Of a DNA stretch of 64,000 bases, positions 56,701 through 64,000 are shown piece after piece. This DNA is from Paraphoma chrysanthemicola (lineage: Eukaryota; Ascomycota; Dothideomycetes; Pleosporales; Phaeosphaeriaceae). The translations under genes and the position numbers were made by a program. Numbering within the stretch: the stretch's first letter is position 1; every line of letters starts with the position of its first letter. A model generated the notes under the pieces. The model was given only the letters and a program-made list of their open reading frames with translations. It was not told the DNA's origin and ran no database searches. The stretch lies in NCBI GenBank assembly GCA_020744225.1, contig JAGMWG010000001.1, forward strand, positions 2,294,001 to 2,358,000, given 5' to 3'.

Positions 56701-58693
56701 TAAGCTCTTATAGTTTCTTTAAAATTTCTATTTAGAAGCTTGTACAAAGTACAGGCCTATTACCTTAATATAAATTATTAGCTTAGTGCAATTAAATAAC
56801 TTTAAGATAATATAACTCTACTATAACACGCTGTAATAATAAATCTAAAATAGCTAAATTATTTTAAATATAGCTCTAAAAGCTTCTAAAATCTTCTTAT
56901 ACGCTATAAATATATTAGTGTTAAAAGAGTATATTGTAAAGCTGTACTAGTACACTAACTTAGATCTTAAAAGTTACGCTTACGTCTATAACCTTCTATA
57001 TTATTACCTTTATTATATATATAAAAGTAGCTATACTTATAGTAATTACTACCTACCTAATACGCTTCTGTTAGAGAAGTAAGATCTTACGCTTAAGTAA
57101 TATAAAAATACTATTAATACAATTAGTTACAGCGTCTATTAAGAACTTATTAAGTAATAAGCTAACACTATCTTAGTAGAATCTTATACTAGATTAGATA
57201 AGGCTTATCTATAACTTAAGAAGTACTAGGTACACTAGTAGCTTTAGTACTACTTAAAATATAAGCGCGTTAAAGTAAAGCTAATAGAGATCTAGCGTAA
57301 GCTTACGCAAGAGCCTAAGGCTCTCTAAAGCTAGTATAATTAGCTAGAAAAGTGTATAAAGAAGCTTAGAATACTCTTAGAGAATATATATAATATAGAT
57401 AAGACTAGCTATAGAATTAGAGTTGTAACTAACTAGTACGTGTATAGTAAGTTTAGACGTAAGATTTTTATTCTATTTACTAATAATTATAAGCTTATTA
57501 CTCTTATTAAGTGTGTAAGCGCTACTAGCTAAGTTATTCTACTTATAATTATTATTAAAGCTGTAATAATTATAGAGTACTAGATTACTAATCTTTTTAA
57601 TAATTATCTTATCTACGTTAGTAATAGTAGCTACACTAATAACTCTCTTATACTAGAGTAGATTAAGTACTTTAATAAGATAACAAAGTATAAGAGTATA
57701 AGTAGATAGTAGCTACTATTAGTAGATAGGCATAGCTTACATAAGATAATAGAGTTTACTAAGTTTATAGAAGATAATAGTATTATACTATAGGCGTTAC
57801 TACCTTATATAATCTACCTACTCTAGTTACTTAATATAGGCTGTTTCTAGCTACTTAAATAGTACTATAGGCGCTGCCTTAACTAGACTACTTATACTAG
57901 GTCTAAAGATATAAGTAAAGCTAACTTTCTAGTAACTATAGTAGAGATCTAACGTTAAACTTTTACCTACACTACTATTCTAAGTAGCTAAAGGTGTATA
58001 AGTATTACTTCTTAGGCGTCTAGCGTTATACTTAATTAATTAAAATAACAAGAAGATTATAACTCTAGCGCTAAAAAGTAATCTTCTACACCTCTACCTA
58101 TAATAGTATAATCTACTACTCTAATAGTAGTCTTATTATCTCTAAAGCTTAGCTTCTTATTTATAAAGTTCTCTATCTAAAGCTTTTATTACGTTAAAAT
58201 TAACTTTAAGATAGTATAGCTTATGCGTTAGCTACTGCTGCACAATACAACTCTAGAACTAGAGAACTTACTACTTAGTAATATAGTATTTTATATACTA
58301 AAAATAGTCTACTAAATTTAGCTCTAAGCTCTCTTTATTAATGCTGTACTTTGTAAGTATCTTTCTACTAACGTAGTGTTCTCTATTATTAAGTATTTAT
58401 ATAGTACCTTAGCGCTTACTTATATAGCTAAGAGCTTTAAGCGCAATCTCTATTAAATAAAGATAGCTAAAAACACTAAAGATAAGCGCTAACGTTGTAA
58501 AAAGTAAGCTTTAGAAACTAAGAGTAGTTCTATATACTCTTAAGACGCGCGCTAGATAGTATAATAGCGTAAGGTAGATAACCTTACTTACTTAGAGAGT
58601 AAGCTTACTATAAAATAACTTTGTAAGGCTACTAAGATTACTAATAAATAGAAGCAATTATTATCTATAGTTAGGAACTAGGTCTACTAGTAC
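56701..58693 (+). mobile_element. Second, different pogo-like DDE transposon relic, RIP-mutated
   Basis: Unlike copies A and B in sequence but also degraded by transitions. One plus frame around 57395-57880 reads TSYRIRVVTNxYVYSKF (family position of the first Asp), later LLLVDRHSLHKIIEFTKF (family LLLLDGHGSH with the second Asp region) and LLNIGCFxLLKxYYRRCL (family QPLDVGCFQPLK). The N-terminal part extends back to about 57050. Terminal repeats were not found. Its left junction truncates copy B and its right side meets the LTR at 58694. Confidence 0.65.
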
Positions 58694-59197
58694 TGTGTGA
58701 AGAGACCTAAAGTTGGAAGCGGGCTTCGTGTGCTTGAGGTTCTACGGTTGGTTCTCGGGGATGGAGTGTCAGGGAGAATCGGACGGGATTGCTGATGAGA
58801 CAGATCGAGGGAACGATGATCAAGAGCAGGGAGGTGCACTGATGCAGATAGAGGGGACTATGAGTCGAGTGCGAATAGTAACCAGTTGTAGATTGAATAC
58901 TAAGTTGAACACAATGAGCCATAGGAGCTCATTGTCTGTGTCTATATACTAGGAGAGGCTGGGTAACTGAGCACGTCGTGCTCAGTTGATCAGTATGATC
59001 AGTGCTGCTCAGTGCTCAGTCTGCTCAGCTTGCTCAGTACCTAACATGGTCTAGCGTACTGATCAAGTCACGTGACCTGCAGCCCTGCGGCGCAGCATCG
59101 ATGGTTGGTTTCCATGAGCTTCTTGTCAGCAACCCGTCAGCGTCTGATTGGAGTACAATTAGCTGCTTCCGGTCTGCTTCCTGAGGCAACCGTAACA
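58694..59197 (-). repeat. 3' LTR of the open Ty3/Gypsy element
   Basis: About 504 bp. On the minus strand it starts TGTTACGG at 59197, right after the polypurine tract, and ends CACACA at 58694, giving the expected TG...CA ends. Two perfect stem-loops are present: ACAATGAGC/GCTCATTGT (58911-58935) and AACTGAGCAC/GTGCTCAGTT (58965-58987). Next to the second is a cluster of short GCTCAGT/GATCAGT repeats to 59040. The left boundary may be off by a few bases because of the TGTGTG run. Confidence 0.8.
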
Positions 59198-59215
59198 CTA
59201 TCCCCTCCTCCCTTC
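59198..59215 (-). promoter_or_regulatory. Polypurine tract (plus-strand DNA primer site) of the open element
   Basis: On the minus strand, GAAGGGAGGAGGGGATAG directly precedes the LTR start TGTTACGG, exactly where a retrotransposon polypurine tract belongs. Confidence 0.85.
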
Positions 59216-59255
59216 GAGACTCGTCCTCGAGTCACGTGATCGTGGCTTAGCCTGC

Positions 59256-59262
59256 TTTATAA
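59256..59262 (+). promoter_or_regulatory. TATA-like box for the antisense zinc-cluster ORF
   Basis: TTTATAA lies 51-57 bp before the ATG at 59313, with a CACGTG-type motif (GTCACGTGAT) about 20 bp further up. It is outside the LTR, so the plus-strand ORF may have its own promoter. Function inferred. Confidence 0.45.
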
Positions 59263-59312
59263 CCGAGTGGTGCCCGCGTCATAAGAGGCCGTCAGCCTTC
59301 GTTCGTTCCATC

Positions 59313-59915
59313 ATGCCCAAGCAGCCCACTTCACGACCCAAGAAACCTCCGGCTGAAAGTACCTTGCGACGTTACGACCTTGCGGATTTTATTGACGTTT
59401 TTGGCGAAGAGATGGTGCAGAAATGTTCGACTTGTGTTGCGAAGAACCGCGTTTGTCGGGTTCATGTTCGTTCGGGGAAATGCAACGTCTGCAATCGACT
59501 CGGCCAGCGCTGCGACGTTAAGGTCACGCAATCCGAATTCAAGCGGCTGGCGGCGGAGAAGGAAAAGTTAAAGAAACAAATACAAGAATCGCGCGATAAG
59601 CAGGAAGCTGCTTTCAAGGCGCATGAGGCGGCCCTTGAGGAGTTGCGTGTCGCGCGAGCGAAAGAAGAGCGGTTACGGCAACAAATGGATTTGTTGGATC
59701 GTCGCGCTGACGATGCGATTGCCGTGGAGGAGCGAAATATCCAGGAACTGGAGGAACAGGAGGCTACGGAGACCATGACGTTCGATGGTCCTTCCGCTGG
59801 TTTATCTTTGCAGTTGTCGCCTACCACTTGGGGAGCCTTTGAGGGGTTCCCTCTGGATTTCTGGGAGTCGGAGGACGCTGGTGGTGTCGTACCGGTAGTT
59901 GGCGTTGATTCGTGA
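59313..59915 (+). CDS. Antisense transposon ORF: Zn(2)Cys(6)-type zinc cluster plus coiled coil
   Basis: 200 codons on the strand opposite to gag-pol, between pol and the 3' LTR. Cysteines at 38, 41, 48, 57, 60 and 67 give C-x2-C-x6-C-x8-C-x2-C-x6-C, an exact fit to the fungal binuclear zinc-cluster spacing, with basic residues between (VAKNRVC, RLGQRC). A Lys/Glu-rich coiled coil follows (about 72-150: EKEKLKKQIQESRDKQEA...), the usual linker/dimer element of such DNA-binding proteins. The C-terminus is acidic and aromatic (FEGFPLDFWESEDAGG), resembling an activation region. N-terminus is basic and Pro-rich. Its TGA ends at 59915 and the pol stop begins at 59918. A degraded copy is present in the older element. 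Role unknown; DNA binding or regulation of the element is inference. Confidence 0.75.
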   Translation: MPKQPTSRPKKPPAESTLRRYDLADFIDVFGEEMVQKCSTCVAKNRVCRVHVRSGKCNVCNRLGQRCDVKVTQSEFKRLAAEKEKLKKQIQESRDKQEAAFKAHEAALEELRVARAKEERLRQQMDLLDRRADDAIAVEERNIQELEEQEATETMTFDGPSAGLSLQLSPTTWGAFEGFPLDFWESEDAGGVVPVVGVDS

Positions 59916-59917
59916 GG

Positions 59918-62900
59918 TTAGTAGTTGGGATTTCGTTTTGTCTTTTTCCAGTACTCTTTGATGCGTTGTTTGCAGTTTTGGAGGTTGTGTTCTGGTTCCC
60001 AAGTGTTCTCCGTGCTGTCGTATCCTAACCATTTGACTAGGTATTCTCGCAGCTTGATCTGCTCGGTGTCTCGGTGGTCTAGGATTTTCTCGACTTCGAA
60101 CTCGTTTTCTTCTTCGGTTGCATAGCGAAAGGTTTGCTGTAGCGGTGTGTTGGGGTCGGCTGGTTCCAGTAATTTGACGTGGAACCTTGGGTGTACTTTT
60201 GCGTCCTTGGGTAGATCCAATGTATATGTTACAGGGCCATTTTTCTTGAGAACTAAAAACGGTCCGACTTTGACGTGATCTAGCCCCTTGCTTGGTCGTT
60301 TGGTTCGTAAGTTTTTCGTGAGTAGGTACACTTTATCCCCCTTTTTTAGCTGAGGAGCCGTTTTTCGTTTCTTGTTAACATATGAGATGCTTTGGCGTTG
60401 TGCCTTCTCAATGCGGTCTCGCATTTCTTCGTGTGTTCTCTTGATTTCTTCCGCTGTCTGTAGTGCGGCTTCGGCATTTGGGCCGGGTAGCGTTCTTTCG
60501 AAGAGGTGCGGGTGTCTTCCGTGGTTGGCGAAGAACGGTGTTCTTCCCGTTGACTCTGATATTTTGTTGTTATGCGCCAATTGCGCTGTAGGTAACAACG
60601 ATACCCAGTTGTCTTGTTTCGGCGTTAGGTAAGTTCGTAGGTAGGCCTTGAGTGTTCTGTTTGTTCTTTCCGTTTGTCCATCGGTTTCCGGATGGTATGC
60701 CGTAGATAGCTTTCTTTGGATGCCGATTGCTCCCATGAGCGTGGCCCAATAGTTTGATGTGAACAGCTTATCTCGGTCGCTTATGATTGTCTTCGGAATT
60801 CCGTGGTAGCGGATTACCCTGTCGTTGATGACATGGCCTAATTGTTTTGCCGTGTAATCCCTCCTGAAGGGTATTACTTCTATTGCTTTAGTGAACCTGT
60901 CTACGACTACTAGTATAGCGTCGTAGATGACGTTGGTCACGGGGTCCCGTGATTCTGGTAGTCCTGTGATGAAATCCATTGAGATATCGGTCCATGGTTC
61001 GTCTGGTATTTCCAGGGCTTGCATTTCTCCATATGGTGCATGTGTGCTGTGCTTATTTTTCTGACAGTCAGCGCACTTCTTGATGTAAGCGCTTATCTTG
61101 TCCTTCATGTTCTTGAAGCTGTAATTGCGCTGTATCATTTCCATGGTGCGTGATGCTCCTGGGTGTCCGTGGATCGGGTCGTCGTGATGATCTCGGATGA
61201 TGGCTTCTTGTAGTTCCTCAGGAACTTCGATGGTAATCATCATGATATTGTTGACTTCGATTGCAGCACTAAGAGATCCATCGTTATTGGTTTTGAGGAT
61301 GGTGCCTTTCTCGATCGTTTTTGTGCCTGCAATGTCGTATCGTCGGCTTAAGGCGTCTGCCCTGCCGTTGTCTTTTCCTGGGGTATAGGTGATCTTGAAC
61401 TTGTGTTCTCCCAGTAATTCTGACCATCTGACTTGTCGTCTGTTGAGTACTTTCGTCGTTGTGAAGTACTGTAGGTTCTTATGGTCTGTGAAGATCTCGA
61501 GCTCGGAGCTGCTGTGCGAGTAGATCTTCCAGTGTTCGAGTGCTTCTACTATAGCAAGTAGTTCTTTGTCGTGCACATCGTATCTTTCTTCTGCTCCACT
61601 GAACTTCTTGGAGTAGTATGCTACCGGGTGCCATTTCCCATCGTGTAGCTGTGTCCATGTAGCGCCCATTGCTAGGTCAGAGGCATCTGTTTCTAACCGG
61701 GATGGTTTGTTTGGCTCAAACATCTTGAGTACCGGTTCCTCTATGCATGCCTGCTTGAGTTGTTCGAACGCTTTCTGCTGTGATTCGCCCCATCTCCACG
61801 TTACTTCTTTTCGTGTAAGTCTTGTGAGTGGTATGGCGATTTGGGAGTAGTTCTTGATGAACGTTCTGTTGAAGTTGGTAAATCCTAGAAAGGATTGTAC
61901 ATCTTTAACGTTTCTTGGTACTGCCCATTCTTTGATAGTGCGGATCTTTTCTTCGCTGATCCGTACTCCATGGATGCCTACCGTGTGCCCTAGGAAGTCC
62001 AGTTCTTTCTTATGAAAACTGCACTTGGACGGTTTTAGGCGTAGGTTGTGTTTGTCGAGGCATTCTAGTACCGTCTTGACGTGTTTTTCGTGGTCTTCCT
62101 CATTTTCCGAGTATATGAGGATATCGTCAAGGTAAGCTATGACAAACATGTCAAGGTGCTTTCTTAGTACGTTGTTGATTAGTGCCTGAAAGGTTGCAGG
62201 AGCGTTGGTTAATCCGAATGGCATAACGCAGTACTCGTAGTGGCCATATCTTGTTCGGAACGCTGTCTTCCATTCTTCTCCTTTCTTGATTCTGACTTGA
62301 TAGTACCCATCGCGTAAGTCTAGCGAGGTGAAGATCTTGGCTTTCGAGAGTCGGTCTCGTAGCTCTGAGATGTTTGGTAGTGGGTATCTATTTTTTCGTG
62401 TCATCGCGTTTAATTTGCGATAGTCGACGCATAGTCGTAAACTTCCATCTTTCTTTGGTACGAAGAGGATGGGAAATCCTGCCGGTGATTCCGATTCGCG
62501 GATGTATCCTTTGGCCAGGTTTTCGTCGACGTATTCCCTTACTGCTTTCAGTTGGGGTTCCGATAGTCCGTATATCGGTAAGAAGGGTGGTTCTTTGCCT
62601 TCTTCTAGATCAATTTTGTGATCCCATGGTTTGTGTTCCGGTAACGCCGCTTGATCTGCGGGTTTCTCAAACATGTGTCTCCATCGGTGGTAGACCTTCG
62701 GAACTAGTGAAAGAACGTCTTCTTTCTTCGTAACCTGCATGGCCTTTTTCATTTTGTCCATCAGGCCGACCGCTCTGCTTTTCTGGTAGCGCGTCTTATT
62801 CGAAGTGATCTCGTTTATCATCTTCTCTTCTACCACTAGACTCTGCTTGTGCGTAGGGTGAGGTCCATGTGCGGCCACATGTCCGTCGAAGGATAGTGTG

Positions 62901-63376
62901 TTGTTTACCCAGTCTATTCTGGGGTTCACATCCTTTAACCAGGGAAGCCCTAATATGACGTCTTTGCCGGCCAAGCTTAGAACGTCTAGGGTTACCTTCA
63001 TCCGGTATCCGTTGATGTGGACATCGGTCGTTGTCTCGTGCGTAATGACTGACTGTCCTGGCATTGTTCCTCCGGTAGCTACTCGGACGTGACATGGATT
63101 TTCTTTTAACTTGGTCTTGAGGCCAGCTCGTTTGACCGCGTCGGGGGATATGCAGTTGCCTGCGGATCCCGAATCCATCAATGCTTTCATCTTCACTCCC
63201 TTGATCTTTATTGGGAGTTTGTTGAGTGGTGCTGAGTTAATGTCGTTGCACTCCCACTCGTGGGTTGATTTGGGTCTAAAAAAGACTTCTCGCCTTCGAA
63301 TCCGTTTGCAATTTTGTCGTTTCGGTGTCTGGTGCAATCTCTGTTCATGCATAATTGCCATATCTGGTTGAGGCAT
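59918..63376 (-). CDS. Gypsy Pol polyprotein: protease, RT, RNase H, integrase, chromodomain
   Basis: Open frame of 1152 codons from the first in-frame Met; translation actually enters from gag by -1 frameshift at 63277-63283, so the Met at 63376 is not a true start. Aspartic protease: LMDSGSAGNCIS with DSG at 68-70. Reverse transcriptase: VDYRKLNAMTRKNRYPLP, PFGLTNAPATFQ and the catalytic YLDD at 62123-62134. RNase H: TDASD at 61676-61690. Integrase: HHCC zinc site (HGHPGASRTMEM ... CADCQKNK, about 61050-61190), then the DDE core with DFITGLP, SDRDKLFTS and HPETDGQTERTNRTLK. C-terminal chromodomain: REYLVKWLGYDSTENTWEPE (about 59990-60060), placing it among chromoviruses. All key residues are intact, so it is potentially active. 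Confidence 0.95.
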   Translation of the reverse strand: MPQPDMAIMHEQRLHQTPKRQNCKRIRRREVFFRPKSTHEWECNDINSAPLNKLPIKIKGVKMKALMDSGSAGNCISPDAVKRAGLKTKLKENPCHVRVATGGTMPGQSVITHETTTDVHINGYRMKVTLDVLSLAGKDVILGLPWLKDVNPRIDWVNNTLSFDGHVAAHGPHPTHKQSLVVEEKMINEITSNKTRYQKSRAVGLMDKMKKAMQVTKKEDVLSLVPKVYHRWRHMFEKPADQAALPEHKPWDHKIDLEEGKEPPFLPIYGLSEPQLKAVREYVDENLAKGYIRESESPAGFPILFVPKKDGSLRLCVDYRKLNAMTRKNRYPLPNISELRDRLSKAKIFTSLDLRDGYYQVRIKKGEEWKTAFRTRYGHYEYCVMPFGLTNAPATFQALINNVLRKHLDMFVIAYLDDILIYSENEEDHEKHVKTVLECLDKHNLRLKPSKCSFHKKELDFLGHTVGIHGVRISEEKIRTIKEWAVPRNVKDVQSFLGFTNFNRTFIKNYSQIAIPLTRLTRKEVTWRWGESQQKAFEQLKQACIEEPVLKMFEPNKPSRLETDASDLAMGATWTQLHDGKWHPVAYYSKKFSGAEERYDVHDKELLAIVEALEHWKIYSHSSSELEIFTDHKNLQYFTTTKVLNRRQVRWSELLGEHKFKITYTPGKDNGRADALSRRYDIAGTKTIEKGTILKTNNDGSLSAAIEVNNIMMITIEVPEELQEAIIRDHHDDPIHGHPGASRTMEMIQRNYSFKNMKDKISAYIKKCADCQKNKHSTHAPYGEMQALEIPDEPWTDISMDFITGLPESRDPVTNVIYDAILVVVDRFTKAIEVIPFRRDYTAKQLGHVINDRVIRYHGIPKTIISDRDKLFTSNYWATLMGAIGIQRKLSTAYHPETDGQTERTNRTLKAYLRTYLTPKQDNWVSLLPTAQLAHNNKISESTGRTPFFANHGRHPHLFERTLPGPNAEAALQTAEEIKRTHEEMRDRIEKAQRQSISYVNKKRKTAPQLKKGDKVYLLTKNLRTKRPSKGLDHVKVGPFLVLKKNGPVTYTLDLPKDAKVHPRFHVKLLEPADPNTPLQQTFRYATEEENEFEVEKILDHRDTEQIKLREYLVKWLGYDSTENTWEPEHNLQNCKQRIKEYWKKTKRNPNY

Positions 63377-64000
63377 TCTCCGTTGACTGTTAGGATTCGG
63401 AGCGTCTGTTCTTTTTGTGAGTTCCTGCCTGGGAAGGTGTCTGTTGCTCGTTTGTCCCAGAGGTGAAATTCACATGTATCCTTGGGGCAATCGAACCACT
63501 GCCACTTGCATTTAGATTTTCTGGTCGGGAACCATCCTGTCGCTTCTTTATCGGAGTGGTGTATTGGGCACCAATCATGTGTACAAGCCGTATGGCTTAT
63601 GTTGGCGTGGAGTGGGTTCCTTGGATCCATAAAATATAGTGGTCTCAGGGTGATTACGACATTGTCGGGGTCGTTGTTGACCTTCTTGGCTTCTTCGTAT
63701 GCTTTGCATTCCTTGGTTACCCAGTCTTTCCCTTCCGATCCCTGCTCGGGTCGGTTACTACGTCGGGGGTGTCTCTTTTTCCCCTTGCCTCTTAGAGGTG
63801 CGTAGTCGCGAGGTGTGTCGTAGTCCTCGTCTTGTTGTACCAGTAGTGCTTGACCGTCGTTGGCCATTTTTGCCCAATTCGGTAATTGTTTCATGGCTTC
63901 GTAGCACTGGTCTAAGAAGACTCTTTCTTCGTCTTCTTCTTTTATTTCCCTTATAATATTGGGAAGTTGTGGGAAACTTTCCCGGATCCATTGGCTGTTT
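63208..64000 (-). CDS. Gag (C-terminal part; N-terminus beyond window)
   Basis: Frame open from the right edge to a stop at 63208, overlapping pol. The visible part starts within a helical capsid-like segment (QWIRESFPQLPNIIREIKEE), then a basic stretch (RGKGKKRHPRRSNR). In place of the usual CCHC knuckle it carries three related modules C-x4-C-x2-H-x3-K-x-A: CTHDWCPIH, CPKDTCEFH and CMNRDCTRH, each followed after a few residues by DK-x-A and an aromatic (63325-63585). Modules 2 and 3 have a further Cys 7-8 residues before. The tail after the slippery site is Gln/Thr/Ser-rich and is made only in the non-shifted product. Confidence 0.8.
   Translation of the reverse strand, partial: NSQWIRESFPQLPNIIREIKEEDEERVFLDQCYEAMKQLPNWAKMANDGQALLVQQDEDYDTPRDYAPLRGKGKKRHPRRSNRPEQGSEGKDWVTKECKAYEEAKKVNNDPDNVVITLRPLYFMDPRNPLHANISHTACTHDWCPIHHSDKEATGWFPTRKSKCKWQWFDCPKDTCEFHLWDKRATDTFPGRNSQKEQTLRILTVNGECLNQIWQLCMNRDCTRHRNDKIANGFEGEKSFLDPNQPTSGSATTLTQHHSTNSQ
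63253..63283 (-). promoter_or_regulatory. -1 programmed ribosomal frameshift signal, gag to pol
   Basis: On the minus strand the gag codons read TCT TTT TTA, containing the slippery heptamer T TTT TTA (63277-63283) in the required phase. A shift of -1 leads into TTT TTT AGA CCC, the pol frame (VFFRPKSTHEW). Twelve bases downstream a short hairpin CCCA-CGAG-TGGG (63253-63264) could stimulate slippage or be part of a pseudoknot. The pol frame is -1 relative to gag by coordinate arithmetic. Confidence 0.85.

Larger units (their letters stand above)
58694..64000 (-). mobile_element. Open-frame chromodomain Ty3/Gypsy retrotransposon (5' end beyond window)
   Basis: From left to right on the plus strand: 3' LTR, polypurine tract, an antisense zinc-cluster ORF, pol and the C-terminal part of gag, which runs off the right edge. 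Frames of pol, gag and the extra ORF are all intact and composition is GC-normal, so this insertion has not been RIP-mutated. It is the undamaged relative of the element at 43791-50493. The matching 5' LTR and target duplication should lie just outside the window. Confidence 0.93.

Overview
This window is nuclear DNA of a filamentous ascomycete (Pezizomycotina, most likely a dothideomycete-type genome). The genes have very short introns (46-84 bp) with GT...CTAAC/CTGAC...AG signals. The products are typical fungal housekeeping proteins (NOP9, RINT1/TIP20, LST7, ADE12, BSD2-like, HPC2, NOP56, CCT6, GH47 mannosidase). The right third holds TpA-saturated repeats with the signature of repeat-induced point mutation (RIP). 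Class-level placement is an inference; no rRNA or tRNA gene was seen.

Positions 1-43480 are ordinary gene space with about 22 supported loci. In order: the 5' end of a PLP-dependent decarboxylase (-), NOP9 (-) divergent from TIP20 (+), a small basic protein (-), a 72-aa hydrophilic stress-type protein (-), LST7 (-), an unresolved membrane-protein locus (-), a two-exon F-box gene (-), a zinc-free MDR oxidoreductase (-), an MFS exporter (-), a sparse 4 kb stretch with decayed coding relics, an F-box/2EXR-like gene (-), a PEBP-family gene (+), ADE12 (+), a second PEBP gene (-), BSD2-like (-) divergent from a CBP6/UQCC2-like gene (+), an unknown nuclear-type gene (-), HPC2 (-), NOP56 (-) divergent from CCT6 (+), and a GH47 alpha-mannosidase (+) whose stop codon abuts the AT-rich block. 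Most exon models were joined by hand from splice signals and reading phase, and nearly all close to an exact multiple of three.

Positions 43791-50493 are one complete RIP-destroyed Ty3/Gypsy element with two 432-bp LTRs and a GTAGT target-site duplication. Positions 50655-51756 hold an intact three-exon gene for a secreted cysteine-rich protein, in a small GC-normal island. From 52585 to about 58690 there is a second AT-rich block: a decamer array, two RIP-mutated pogo/Fot1 transposons in head-to-head inverted orientation (the second truncated), and a different pogo-like relic.

From 58694 to the window edge lies a much younger, open-frame chromodomain Ty3/Gypsy element on the minus strand: 3' LTR, polypurine tract, pol and the end of gag. 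Gag and pol are linked by a textbook -1 slippery heptamer. Between pol and the LTR it carries a 200-aa ORF on the opposite (plus) strand with a perfect Zn(2)Cys(6) spacing followed by a coiled coil; its stop lies two bases from the pol stop. The RIP-killed element at 44.4 kb keeps the remains of the same antisense ORF, with cysteines turned to tyrosines at identical spacing. I regard this antisense zinc-cluster gene as the most interesting feature of the window.
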